A stretch of 64,000 nt of DNA from JANYHF01 sp963732765 (GTDB taxonomy: Bacteria > Pseudomonadota > Alphaproteobacteria > Rhizobiales > Hyphomicrobiaceae). Made by a program: the position numbers and the translations under genes. Of the stretch, positions 17,246 to 26,349 are shown piece by piece (within the stretch, counting starts at the first letter, position 1; every line of letters starts with the position of its first letter). Below the pieces are notes generated by a model, which ran no database searches, was not told where the DNA came from, and saw only the letters and a program-made list of their open reading frames with translations. The stretch is taken from positions 310,001 to 374,000 of the forward strand of contig CAVTAS010000001.1 of assembly GCA_963732765.1 (NCBI GenBank). Direction: 5' to 3'.

Positions 17246-17886
17246 TGGGTACGGACAAACCCTTCGGACGTGGCGAGATCGAGCGCGGCGAACTTCTGTT
17301 CCGCCGCGCTTTCTCCTTTGTGAAGGGCGTGGTGGCGCTCGAGCATTTGCCGCCGATGAACGCACCGGAAATCGCCTTTGCCGGCCGCTCCAACGTCGGC
17401 AAGTCCAGCCTGATCAATGCGCTGACGCATCACGGCAAGCTGGCACGCACCTCCAACACGCCCGGCCGCACCCAGGAGCTGAACTACTTCGAGGATGCAG
17501 CGCATACGTTCTACATCGTCGATATGCCTGGTTACGGCTATGCCGAGGCGCCGAAAGCTAAGGTCGAGGCCTGGACCCAGCTGATCAAGGAGTATCTGCG
17601 CGGCCGCCGTACCCTGAAACGAGTGTTCGTGCTGATCGACAGCCGCCACGGCATCAAGAACACAGACAACGAGATCCTCGACCTGCTTGACGAATGCGCG
17701 GTGTCCTATCAGATCGTGTTGACCAAGGCCGACAAGCCAAACGCGACGGAAATGATTGCGGTACGTGAGAAGACCTCGGGCCTGATTTTCAAGCGTCCGG
17801 CGGCCTTCCCTCTCCTGTTGGAGACCAGTTCGGTCGCTGGCGATGGCTTGGCCGAACTGCGCGCCGCGATCGCTGAGTGCCTGTAG
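17245..17886 (+). CDS. engB: Ribosome biogenesis GTPase YsxC/EngB
   Basis: 213 residues from the ATG that overlaps the yidC stop. The P-loop GRSNVGKSS (about residues 49-57), the switch region TPGRTQELNYF, the G3 motif DMPGYGYAEAPK and the G4 motif TKADK define the EngB family of small essential GTPases needed for large-subunit assembly. The position immediately after yidC is the usual alphaproteobacterial arrangement. In Rhizobiales argB usually follows at once; here a Clp-N protein gene on the opposite strand sits in between. Confidence 0.96.
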   Translation: MGTDKPFGRGEIERGELLFRRAFSFVKGVVALEHLPPMNAPEIAFAGRSNVGKSSLINALTHHGKLARTSNTPGRTQELNYFEDAAHTFYIVDMPGYGYAEAPKAKVEAWTQLIKEYLRGRRTLKRVFVLIDSRHGIKNTDNEILDLLDECAVSYQIVLTKADKPNATEMIAVREKTSGLIFKRPAAFPLLLETSSVAGDGLAELRAAIAECL

Positions 17887-17898
17887 TCGCAATCCGTC

Positions 17899-19470
17899 TC
17901 AATGCGTCAGGATCCGCCCCACCACTTTCAGCATGTGCTCGCCGACCGCGCCCACGACACCGGCGGCCATGGCGATGCCAATCCACTTGCCCAGATTCGC
18001 GAACACCGAGCCGTAGTTGGACGCCACTTCTACGCTGATAGTCTGCTCGGACAACGCTGTTTCGCCCAGCAGGCCCTCGGATGAGACGGCGCGCGCCGAC
18101 AACATCAGCTGCACCTGCGTGACGCCCGACCAGCGCGGCGTGACTGTCCAACGCCAGCTGGAGAAATCGTCCTGCAGCAGCCCGAGCGTGCTTTCGATCC
18201 ATTGCGTCTCGGGCGATCCAGGCTCGACGATCATCGCGCCATCGGTCGAGCGCAACCGCACGGTCAGGGCATGGGTGACGGGCTCGGTCGTGCGCGCCTG
18301 ATGTCCCGTATCCTGCAGGTCCAGCAGCGCAGCCTCGATGTCGCGCCGCGCAACCCGTGCCTCCACGATCATCGCGGTTCTCGACACCATGCGGCGCGGA
18401 ATGTTTTCCAGCAGAATACCGGCGCTGGGCGCAGCGCGGCGTGCCTTGCCCGAGGACTTGCGCCCTTTGGTCTTAGGTGTCGCGCCCGGGTCGGCAAACT
18501 GGCGCGTGTTGCGCGGCGCGGGGCGCTGCTGTTGCGGCGGCGGCGGCTCTGACAACGCCGGCGCATCCGTCCAGGCGGAAGCTACTTGCTGCTGTGCGTC
18601 CTGCCCGGCGTCTGGATAGTCGTAGCGGCTCCAATCCGGCTGCTCGTGCTGCTCCGGCCCGCCCTGTTCTGGATGCCACGGCGGCGGCCGCAGATCGGAC
18701 GAAAACTCGCCAACTGGCGGCGGCAGTTCGGCGATCTCGTCGTTCAACGGTCTTGGCCACGCTCCTGGGCGCGTGTCGGCGGCAGCGGGGCCGGGCTGGG
18801 CATGTTCAGGCCAGGTCTGTGGCGGCGGCTCCTGCCGGCGCATTTGCACACCGTTGGCGTGTGGGGGCGTCTCAGCTGTTATCGCAACCAACTCTTCGGG
18901 CGGCCCTTTGCGCAAGCGATAGCCTAGCGCGGCTTCGCGCGCCGACGAGCGCACATTGGCCAAGGAAATTGGCGTCGGGGGCAGGGGCGCAACCGGCGCG
19001 GCGGGCGGCGCTACGGTCCGCAAGGGCCGCGTGGTGCGGGCGGCGTCCTCGAACGTCAGACCGTAGAGTCTGATGATCTCGGCCGACGGCGTCGCCCCAT
19101 CGGCAATCAGCGCCGACAGCATGAGCGCGCCATCGATTGGCCGGCGCGGACTGGCGGCGCCACTAGCAATGCCCATGATACGCCGGAAGTCGGCGCCATA
19201 CTCAGGTTGGCTGTCGTCCTCGGCAACAAAACGATCGTTGTTGCGCCCCATCAGACCGGCCACATCGTGCCGCAAACGGTCGAGGTCGATGGCACGGCGC
19301 TGCAACACAGCGATGGCGTCGGCATCCTCGGTCAGCGCCAGAAGAAGGTGCTCGGGCGTGACTTGGCGATGGCCCTGCTCTTGCGCATAGCTGAAAGCCC
19401 GCTGCACCGTCGCCTGCAACTGCGGCGATGTGGGCGGTGTACTGGGGGAGGCGTCAGCCACATACGTCAT
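17899..19470 (-). CDS. Clp-N domain protein with C-terminal membrane anchor
   Basis: 523 residues in three parts. Residues about 15-145 are two Clp N-terminal repeats (QLQATVQRAFSYAQEQGHRQ with VTPEHLLLALTED, then ADFRRIMGIASGAAS), the substrate-receiving module of ClpA/ClpB/ClpC. Residues about 150-350 are a Pro/Gln-rich linker. Residues about 350-490 form an unrecognised beta-rich domain (PRRMVSRTAMIVEARVARRD; SPETQWIESTLGLLQDDF; SWRWTVTPRWSGVTQVQLM), followed by one membrane helix near the end (GIAMAAGVVGAVG). There is no AAA+ ATPase domain and no Walker motif, so it is not a Clp chaperone. It may be an adaptor or sensor at the inner membrane; function unknown. It lies between engB and argB, opposite to both. 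Confidence 0.8.
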   Translation of the reverse strand: MTYVADASPSTPPTSPQLQATVQRAFSYAQEQGHRQVTPEHLLLALTEDADAIAVLQRRAIDLDRLRHDVAGLMGRNNDRFVAEDDSQPEYGADFRRIMGIASGAASPRRPIDGALMLSALIADGATPSAEIIRLYGLTFEDAARTTRPLRTVAPPAAPVAPLPPTPISLANVRSSAREAALGYRLRKGPPEELVAITAETPPHANGVQMRRQEPPPQTWPEHAQPGPAAADTRPGAWPRPLNDEIAELPPPVGEFSSDLRPPPWHPEQGGPEQHEQPDWSRYDYPDAGQDAQQQVASAWTDAPALSEPPPPQQQRPAPRNTRQFADPGATPKTKGRKSSGKARRAAPSAGILLENIPRRMVSRTAMIVEARVARRDIEAALLDLQDTGHQARTTEPVTHALTVRLRSTDGAMIVEPGSPETQWIESTLGLLQDDFSSWRWTVTPRWSGVTQVQLMLSARAVSSEGLLGETALSEQTISVEVASNYGSVFANLGKWIGIAMAAGVVGAVGEHMLKVVGRILTH

Positions 19471-19715
19471 CGTTAGACAGCCTCGTAACGCAACATCTTC
19501 CCCTCGCTAACGCTTAGAGGCAGGCAATTCCGTGGCGCGAGCGCATCATGCGCCTGCAACCTAACGCCCTCGGGTCTCAGACCGGTAGACTGCACTGGCG
19601 GGATCGAGCTTGGCAAGACTGTTAGAGCTTGGGACTCCAACGGGAATTCGGTTGAGGCGCTGGCTGCAGACGCTATAAGCGGCCCAAGCGCAGCCCGCAG
19701 GGGGAGAGGATAGCC

Positions 19716-20636
19716 ATGGCAGGGACCACTGAAATGCCGCCCAGATCGGCCGTGGCGCCGGGCGAACAGGTGGCGATCCTGTCCGAGGCGCTGCCCTTCA
19801 TGCTGCGCTACGACCGCCAGACCATCGTGGTCAAGTACGGCGGCCACGCCATGGGTAATCCGGATCTGGCACGCTCGTTCGCGCGCGACATCGTCATGCT
19901 CAAACAGGCCGGCGTCAACCCGGTGGTAGTGCATGGCGGCGGCCCGCAGATCGGCGCGATGCTGGACAAGCTGAAGATCAAGTCCGAGTTCGCGGGCGGC
20001 CTGCGCATCACCGACAAACCGACGGTGGACGTGGTCGAGATGGTGCTGGCCGGCTCCATCAACAAGGAGATCGTGGCCGCGATCGCGCGCGAGGGCGGCA
20101 ATGCCGTGGGCATCAGCGGCAAGGACGCCCACCTGATGACCGCACGCAAGATCGACAATCACACGGTCACCGATCCCAACTCCAACCTCATGAAAGCGGT
20201 CGATCTCGGCTATGTGGGGGAGCCGGTGACGGTCAATCCCTACATCATCGACGTGTTCGTCAAGAGCGACCTCATCCCGGTGATCGCGCCCCTGGCCACC
20301 TCGGCCGATGGGGCGACGCTGAACGTCAACGCCGATACCTTCGCCAGCGCTCTGGCCTCGGCGTTGAAGGCGCGCCGCCTGTTGCTGCTGACCGATGTAG
20401 ACGGCGTGCTCGACAAGAGCGGCAAGTTGCTCCCGGAGCTGACGGTGGCGCGTGCCCGCTCGCTGATCAAGGACGGCACCATCACCGGCGGCATGATCCC
20501 GAAGGTGGAGAGCTGCATCTCGGTGGTGGAATCGGGCGTTAACGCCGTGGTGATCCTGAACGGCAAGGTGCCGCACGCTGTGCTACTGGAGCTGTTCACC
20601 GAGCATGGTGCCGGTACGCTGTTGGGGACGCGTTAG
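19716..20636 (+). CDS. argB: Acetylglutamate kinase
   Basis: 306 residues of the amino-acid kinase family. Signature elements are TIVVKYGGHAMGN (ATP-binding first loop), VVVHGGGPQIGAMLDKLKI (substrate-binding GGG), the LLLLTDVDGVLDKSG segment and GGMIPKVESCISVVESGV near the C-terminus. It phosphorylates N-acetyl-L-glutamate in the second step of arginine synthesis in the cytosol. The start ATG follows GGGGGAGAGG closely, and a TATAAG box lies about 45 bp upstream. Its TAG stop shares one base with the GTG start of the GH3-type gene, so the pair is translationally coupled. Confidence 0.97.
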   Translation: MAGTTEMPPRSAVAPGEQVAILSEALPFMLRYDRQTIVVKYGGHAMGNPDLARSFARDIVMLKQAGVNPVVVHGGGPQIGAMLDKLKIKSEFAGGLRITDKPTVDVVEMVLAGSINKEIVAAIAREGGNAVGISGKDAHLMTARKIDNHTVTDPNSNLMKAVDLGYVGEPVTVNPYIIDVFVKSDLIPVIAPLATSADGATLNVNADTFASALASALKARRLLLLTDVDGVLDKSGKLLPELTVARARSLIKDGTITGGMIPKVESCISVVESGVNAVVILNGKVPHAVLLELFTEHGAGTLLGTR

Positions 20637-22222
20637 TGGACGAACCGTATGCCGTTTCCCGCGCGCCGGACCACAGCCTGCTCCGCTTTGCTGGGCCAGT
20701 GTTTCGCGCCATTGCGTCCCGGCGTGTGCGCAAGCTGGCGGGGCAGAATCCGGTGGCGGCGCAGGAGGCGGTGCTCGCCCGCATGGTGCAGCGGGCGGCC
20801 AACACCACTTTCGGGCGCGATCACGGGTTTGCCAACATAAAGACGGTCGCGGACTACCAGGCCCGCGTCCCCTTGCGCCGCTACGACGACTTCTGGCGCG
20901 AGTATTGGCAGCCGAGCTTCCCACGCGCGCAAGACTGCACCTGGCCGGGCCTCGCGCCCTATTACGCCATGAGTTCGGGTACCAGCACCGGCGTCAACAA
21001 ATACATCCCCACCACGCGCGAGCTGATCCATTCCAACGCGCTGATGATGCGCGATGTGATGGCCCATCACGCCGCCAACCGCCCCGGCACGCGGGCCCTG
21101 CGCGGCAAGGTCATGATGCTGGGCGGCAGTACGCAATTGACGCCCGAGGCGCCTGGCGTGCAGTCGGGCGATCTCAGCGGTATCGAGCTGTTGGAGATCA
21201 ACTGGCCTATGCGGCGCTGGTTCTTCCCGCCGCTGCACCTGGCTGCCATCCCGGACTACGAGACCAAGATCGAGGCGATCGCCAAAGCGGCGCTGACGGA
21301 AGATATCCGCGTCATCATCGGCCCGCCGAACTGGCTGATGGTGTTCTTCGACCGGCTCCTGGCGCAGCGCCCGGGATCGAGCCGCTTGAGCGAGTTCTTC
21401 CCGAACCTGGAACTGCTGGTCCACGGCGGCATGGCGTTCTCGCCCTACCGCGCGCGTTTTCAGCGCCTGCTCGAGGGCAGCCACGCCGAATTCCGCGAGA
21501 TCTACGCCGCCAGCGAGGGCTTCTTCGCCGTCGCCGACCGCGGCGATGGCGACGGTCTGCGCATGGTGGTGGACAGCGGCTTTTTCTACGAATTCATTCC
21601 GATGGCCGAGCTCGGCTCGCCCAATCCTACGAGGCACTGGCTGGGCAATGCCGAAACCGGCGTCGAATATGCGCTGGCCATCAGCAATCCGGCGGGCGCG
21701 TGGTCGTACCTGATTGGCGACACCGTTCGCCTGATCGATAAGCGCCCGGCGCGATTGTTCGTCACCGGCCGCACCAGCTATGTGCTCACCCCGTTCGGCG
21801 AGCACATCATCCACGACCAGCTGCAAGATGCGCTGGGCCTGGCCGCTCGCACTGCCGGCCTGGAGATCGCGGAGTACTCCGTCGGCCCCATATTCGCCTC
21901 GTCGGGCGCCGTGGCGGGGCGGCATCTCTATGTTGTGGAGTTTGTCGGCAGCATACCGTCCCCGGAGCGGCTCCGTCAGTTCGCCGTCGCGGCAGACCAA
22001 CGCCTGATCGCCCTCAACGAAGACTATGCCCGCCGCCGCGCCCGCGACATCAACCTGTTAGGCCCGCAAATCCTCGCCGTCCCGTCCGGCACATTCCTCG
22101 ACTGGCTGAAACGCCGCGGCCGCGTCGGCGGCCAGATCAAGGTGCCACGGGTGCTGAATGACCGTGCGCTGCTGGATGGCTTGGAACAGGTCGCGATCGA
22201 GGCGGGAGCAGTGCGGGTCTGA
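20636..22222 (+). CDS. GH3-type acyl-acid amide synthetase family protein
   Basis: 528 residues of the GH3/ANL adenylating superfamily. The nucleotide loop SSGTSTGVNKYIPTTRELIH lies at about 112-131. Further family motifs are LVHGGMAFSPYRARF, YAASEGFFAVADRG, SYLIGDTVRLID and FVTGRTSYVLTPFGEHI. Plant GH3 enzymes adenylate a carboxylic acid (auxin, jasmonate) and join it to an amino acid; bacterial members are poorly characterised. The GTG start overlaps the argB stop, so supply of an arginine-pathway intermediate or conjugation of glutamate-family amino acids is a possible link. This is inferred from coupling only. The acyl substrate cannot be predicted. Confidence 0.85.
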   Translation: MDEPYAVSRAPDHSLLRFAGPVFRAIASRRVRKLAGQNPVAAQEAVLARMVQRAANTTFGRDHGFANIKTVADYQARVPLRRYDDFWREYWQPSFPRAQDCTWPGLAPYYAMSSGTSTGVNKYIPTTRELIHSNALMMRDVMAHHAANRPGTRALRGKVMMLGGSTQLTPEAPGVQSGDLSGIELLEINWPMRRWFFPPLHLAAIPDYETKIEAIAKAALTEDIRVIIGPPNWLMVFFDRLLAQRPGSSRLSEFFPNLELLVHGGMAFSPYRARFQRLLEGSHAEFREIYAASEGFFAVADRGDGDGLRMVVDSGFFYEFIPMAELGSPNPTRHWLGNAETGVEYALAISNPAGAWSYLIGDTVRLIDKRPARLFVTGRTSYVLTPFGEHIIHDQLQDALGLAARTAGLEIAEYSVGPIFASSGAVAGRHLYVVEFVGSIPSPERLRQFAVAADQRLIALNEDYARRRARDINLLGPQILAVPSGTFLDWLKRRGRVGGQIKVPRVLNDRALLDGLEQVAIEAGAVRV

Positions 22223-22528
22223 CTTCCTTCTGCCCCGCCTTTTCGCGGGGGAGAGGGTGCCCGCCGAGGCGCGTCTGTCCGATCGGCCCGGCCTCGCTCA
22301 TGGCCGCCATCAGTTCGATGCGTTCGTTCGCCGGTGATTGTCGCCCGCGCCATCTTGAAATCGGCCGATGTCACCCTACTTGATGAGTTGGCCCAACGGC
22401 TGCGATTGCCGGCGCAACGCCCCCAGCGCGCGGCCAATCCCTGACTTTCCCCGCCGTGCCTCTCCCCACGGCCAGCCCTCTGCCATCGGATGTTCCGGTG
22501 GCGGAGGGTGTGGGATTGATCTCCCCGC
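22223..22528. other. Gene-poor spacer between GH3 gene and ubiG
   Basis: About 300 bp between converging genes. It begins with a CCCCGCCTTTTCGCGGGGG-type hairpin (about 22236-22254), similar to the GGGGGAGAGG palindromes elsewhere in the window. Rightward, a frame from a GTG at 22334 to a stop at 22444 would encode a plausible 36-residue segment (LLDELAQRLRLPAQ), but there is no ribosome site and nothing I recognise; it may be a gene remnant. Confidence 0.35.
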
Positions 22529-23295
22529 TTAATCTTGCGCCTTGCGCACAGCAGCCACGAAATAGTTTACGTCCGTGTCGCTGCTCAGCGCCCATCCCGT
22601 TGTCAGCGGATTGAAGATCATGCCGCGCTCGGTCGAGACCTTGAACCCACTCTTGCTGAGATGCGCCGACAATTCCTCCGGCGTGACAAACCGCTGCCAG
22701 TCGTGCGTGCCACGCGGCAGCCAGCCCAACACATATTCCGCCCCGACGATGGCGAGCGCGAAGCTCTTCAAGGTGCGGTTGATGGTCGAGACGATCAGCA
22801 ATCCGCCCGGCGCCACCAGCTGCGTACACGTCGCAATAAACGCTCCGACGTCCGGCACATGCTCGACCACCTCCAGGCACAGCACCAGATCGAAGGTTTC
22901 GCGCGCCGCCACCAGATCCTCGGTGCGCGCGTTGCGATAGTCGATGACAAGCCCGACCCGCCTCGGCATGGCTTTTGGCAGCCGCGATCAGCTCCGCCCC
23001 CGGATCGATCCCGGTGACGGCCGCACCCATGCGCGCCATCGGCTCGGCGACCAAGCCCCACCGCGCAACCGACATCGAGCACGAGCAAGCCATCCAGTGC
23101 GCGCATCGCCTTGGGGTCGCGCCCGAAATGCCGGCAGGCCTCGGTGCGGATGAAGCCCAGCCGGGTCGGCGCGATCTCGTGCAAGGGCCGCATGCGCCCC
23201 TTCGGATCCCACCAATCGCTGGCGAGCTTGCGGAAGCGGTCGACTTCGGCGGGATCGATGTTTGAGGACGTTGGGGCGGAGTTCATGGCGTGCAT
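22529..23295 (-). pseudogene. ubiG: ubiG, ubiquinone O-methyltransferase, broken by two frameshifts
   Basis: Three consecutive reading frames together give a full UbiG. Frame 1 opens NIDPAEVDRFRKLASDWWDP and runs to LLVLDVGCAV; frame 2 has GLVAEPMARMGAAVTGID and ELIAAAKSHAE; frame 3 runs from VIDYRNARTEDLVA through DLVLCLEVVEHVPDVG to VNYFVAAVRKAQD. Shift 1 is at the GGGG run (minus strand, 23056-23059) inside SAM motif I, shift 2 in the CGGG at about 22952-22960. Both fit one surplus G. UbiG performs both O-methylations of ubiquinone synthesis, normally an important function, so a sequence error is at least as likely as true loss. The start could also be at 23286 (MNSAPTSSN). Confidence 0.85.
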
Positions 23296-23334
23296 GGTGG
23301 ACGCGCGGGCAGGCAAGTCAAGCCGCTGCGCTGT

Positions 23335-23388
23335 CGCTCAGGAAAAAGGGGGCGCTCAGGAAAAAGGGGGCGCTCAGGAAGAAGGGCC
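23335..23388. repeat. Three tandem 18-bp copies upstream of ubiG
   Basis: The unit CGCTCAGGAAAAAGGGGG is present twice exactly (23335-23352, 23353-23370) and a third time with changes (23371-23388). It lies between the ubiG start and the porin terminator. It is probably replication slippage; it occupies the likely promoter or leader of ubiG, so copy number could affect its expression. Confidence 0.8.
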
Positions 23389-23393
23389 CGCCC

Positions 23394-23426
23394 AAGAAAA
23401 AGGGGCGCCCGCGTGGGACGCCCCTT
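23394..23426 (-). terminator. Intrinsic terminator of the porin gene
   Basis: On the minus strand an AAGGGGCG/CGCCCCTT stem (arms at about 23400-23407 and 23419-23426) is followed by TTTCTT. It lies about 33 bp past the porin stop, a standard Rho-independent terminator layout. Confidence 0.8.
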
Positions 23427-23458
23427 CCAGTGGACCGCAATCGAGGGGGGGACTGCGG

Positions 23459-24784
23459 TTAAAAGTTGATGATCATGCCGGTCGTGACGCTGTCGGTCGA
23501 CTGGGAGTTGATGGCGCCGGTTTTCGTGTTCGCTGAATTGGAGACCCCGTTCGAGTCGAACTCGTTGCGCTGATAGTGCAGGTAAACGGCGCTGGCTGCT
23601 GAATCGATGGCCTGATCCACGCCGACGTTCCAAAAGTGCGCAGAGGTGTTGTTCTGCAGCAGGTTGTCGGTGCGCCCGTAGGAGCCATAGAGCGTGGTCG
23701 CGCCGAGGCCGCTCACGTTCTTGGCCCAGCCAGCTTGTGCGAACCAGTTGGTGGCGTCCTGCCGGCCAACGATATCGGCATAGGCCGTGCTGTATTCGCC
23801 GCTGACATAGAGACCCGACGATCCGTCCATAATCGAGCCCGACATGCTGAGCACGCTAAGCCGGTCGTTGGTCGTATCGGTCAGCGGATCGGTATAGTCG
23901 GTCTTGGTCTGAACCTTTTGACCGGCGCTAACGCCTGCGCCATCGAAGCGCGTCGAGGTCTTGTAGCCTACGCCAGCCGCAACGCTCACTTCGCCGAACT
24001 TGTTCTTGTACAGCAGTGCGGCGCCTGCGGTGTCGTCGCCGCCGATATCGCCCTGAAGGGTAAAGCCCATCAGTGTCGGCGAGATGTAGACCAGACGGTT
24101 CTCCTTGGTGTCACCCAGTTCGCTCAAGGCCGAAACGTAGGTCGCGTTGGTGAGCACGCCATTGACGTCGCGCAGGAAGAACGGGCCGGTGAACGTGCCG
24201 CCCTTCAGCTTGCCGACGGTGCCGCCACCCAGGTTCTGATAGAACGTCGCATCGGTGGCCGAGTCCTGGTAGCCCAGGCGCAGCTCGCCAGCCGATTTGC
24301 TCTTCAGGAATACGTAGGTCGCGCGGCCGCTTAAGACCGGGTTTTCCTGGTGCGTGTACTGAGTGTGCTTGGTGCCCGAACTGACGTCGTTGCGGATTTC
24401 CATGTTGAAACCGGCGACCACGTCGGAGGTGACCTTGGCGTCGCCCTTGAGGATAAAGCGCGTCTCGTTGGCGCCGGCATTGCCGAAGTAGAGATCGCTC
24501 TTATGGTCGAACTCGTGGTTCGCCAGATCGAGACCGGCGGAATTGTCGTTCCACCACATCATGTTGAAGTGGACGCGGCCGGTCAGGGTCAGACTGACCT
24601 TCTTGTTGCCCTTGCGCGCCGTGGTGGCTTCCAGCTCGGCCACGCGCTCTTCCAGGTCGGCGCAGCAGTCGCCGCCCAGGTCAGCCGCACGTGCGGCGCT
24701 TGGCGCTACGATGGCCGCGCCCAGCACGCCGGCGGCGGCGAGAATGGCGAGCGAACCCGCGGATTTCAGAAGTGTTCCAGTCAT
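23459..24784 (-). CDS. Outer membrane porin (alphaproteobacterial type)
   Basis: 441 residues from the ATG at 24784, preceded by AGGAG; an upstream in-frame start at 24868 has no ribosome site. A signal peptide (LAILAAAGVLGAAIVAPSAA) is followed by DLGGDCCADLEERVAELEAT, a short periplasmic coiled coil with two cysteines, then KGNKKVSLTLTGRVHFNMMW, which begins the beta-barrel. Alternating polar/hydrophobic strands run to the C-terminal TGMIINF, ending in Phe as outer-membrane barrels do. This is the general porin type of Rhizobiales. A tandem paralogue upstream is broken. Terminator at 23394-23426. Confidence 0.9.
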   Translation of the reverse strand: MTGTLLKSAGSLAILAAAGVLGAAIVAPSAARAADLGGDCCADLEERVAELEATTARKGNKKVSLTLTGRVHFNMMWWNDNSAGLDLANHEFDHKSDLYFGNAGANETRFILKGDAKVTSDVVAGFNMEIRNDVSSGTKHTQYTHQENPVLSGRATYVFLKSKSAGELRLGYQDSATDATFYQNLGGGTVGKLKGGTFTGPFFLRDVNGVLTNATYVSALSELGDTKENRLVYISPTLMGFTLQGDIGGDDTAGAALLYKNKFGEVSVAAGVGYKTSTRFDGAGVSAGQKVQTKTDYTDPLTDTTNDRLSVLSMSGSIMDGSSGLYVSGEYSTAYADIVGRQDATNWFAQAGWAKNVSGLGATTLYGSYGRTDNLLQNNTSAHFWNVGVDQAIDSAASAVYLHYQRNEFDSNGVSNSANTKTGAINSQSTDSVTTGMIINF

Positions 24785-25004
24785 GCCCAATGCTCCTCTT
24801 GGCAGTTGATCGTTAGGCCAGACCGATCGAACGGCCATAACGCAAACGCCACCGCACGGGCTCTCCATCCCGGCGGCGTGAGGGCAACTTGGGTCCGTCG
24901 CATGACAGCGACGTGAAATTTAGGGGCAGACTAGCGGTATCGCAGGTAATGCCGGATTTGGCTGTAACAGGCTGGCAACTAAACTCAGACTGAGCACTCC
25001 GACC

Positions 25005-25035
25005 CAAAAAGGGGATGCCCGAACAGGACATCCCC
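25005..25035 (-). terminator. Intrinsic terminator of the second porin copy
   Basis: On the minus strand GGGGATG/CATCCCC arms (25011-25017 and 25029-25035) are followed by TTTTT. It is placed about 50 bp beyond the stop of the broken porin, matching the arrangement of the intact copy. Confidence 0.8.
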
Positions 25036-25082
25036 AAGTTGGTAACAGTGTGGTGGGTAGACGCTACGAAGCGATGATCAAC

Positions 25083-26349
25083 TTAGAAGTTGATCGTCAT
25101 GCCGGCAGTGACGGCCGAGATCGACTGGGCGTCGATGCGCGGCGTCGGTGACGCGAGGTGTCGATCGCGGTGTTCTCGTAGGTCAGATACAGGCTGCTTG
25201 CGGCAGCGTCGATCTTCTGGTTCAGGCCCAGAGCGATCGAGTGAGCCGACGAATTGTCGCCGTGACGTTTTCGCTCTTGGCATACTGGCCCCAGACCGAG
25301 GTCATGCCAAGGTCGGTAACAGCCTTCTGCCAGCCGCCTTGGACGGTCCAGGTGACGGCGTCGCATTGTTGCAGTAGAGCTGTCGGCATAAGCCTTGGCG
25401 TAGCTGCCCTGAAGGAACAGGCCCGAGTCAGCGTCGGAGATGCCGCCCGAGAGGCCGAGCACCTTGGCGAACTGTTGTGGTGTGGCCAGCATAGAGCTTC
25501 TGGCTAGCAGCGCCACGGCTGGCGCGACTGATACCCAACGCCACCCTGGATGTCGACCTTGCCGATTTTGCCGACGTAGATCGCGGCAACGCCGTAGGTG
25601 TCGTCGCCACCAATGTCGGCTTCGAACTTGAAGCCAGAGAACACCGGCGAGATGTACTGGAGGCGATTCTCGCGCGCTGGGCTCCAAGAGTGCTGAGGTA
25701 AGCTGCCATGTAGGAGCCGTCAGCGCGTTGGCAGCGCCGCGGAGATGCGAAAGTGCCGGTCGCGCGGGTCGTGAACAAGCCACCCATCTGGGCCTGGTTG
25801 AAGTTCAAGACCATCGCATCGTCAGCGGCGCCAGTTGGTGTAACCCAGCTGCAGCTGGCCCATGGACTTGCTGTCGAGGTAGACGTAGGTTTCCCTGGCC
25901 GAGAGACCGGTGGAGACCATGCCTTCGGAATGGGTTGTCTGCGTGCCGATTGGGGCAAAGCTGTCGTTGATGCGCAGGAAATAACCAGCCGTCAGATCGC
26001 TGGAGACTTTGCCCGAGCCCTTCAAGATGATGCGCGGATCGGAACCCGAGACATCGCCGAAGTACACGTCGCTGTTGTGGTCGTTGACAGCCGTCGAAAG
26101 GCCCGTCTTGCCTTCGGCCCAATAGGTCATCGTGGCCGAAACGCGGCCGGTGATGGTCAGGCTGACCTTCTTGTTGCCCTTGCGAGCGGTCGTGGCTTCC
26201 AGCGAAGCAACGCGCTCTTCGAGGTCGGCGCAGCAATCGCCGCCCAGATCGGCTGCACGAGCGGCCGTCGGAGCCACGCCGCCAACCATTGCGCCGGCTG
26301 CTGCCAGCAAGGCGAGCATGCTCGCCGATTTCAGAAGTCCCCCAGTCAT
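25083..26349 (-). pseudogene. Second porin copy, disrupted by multiple frameshifts
   Basis: It begins intact (MTGGLLKSASMLALLAAAGA, then DLGGDCCADLEERVASLEAT and KGNKKVSLTITGRV) and ends with AGMTINF and a stop at 25083, so both ends and the length match the intact neighbour. Between them the frame changes repeatedly. The first break is after LQLGYTNW, where one surplus T fits; the original frame resumes with AADDAMVLNFNQAQMGGLF. Further shifts lie around 25690-25750, 25680, 25600, 25500 and 25370-25140. Protein-like pieces such as DGSYMAAYLSTLGAQ survive in the different frames and substitutions are few. That suggests very recent decay or poor sequence or assembly across two similar tandem genes. 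Terminator at 25005-25035. Confidence 0.85.

Noticed and set aside
23335..23388. Possible CRISPR array from the short tandem repeats
   Set aside because: The 18-bp units are directly adjacent without spacers and no cas gene is nearby.
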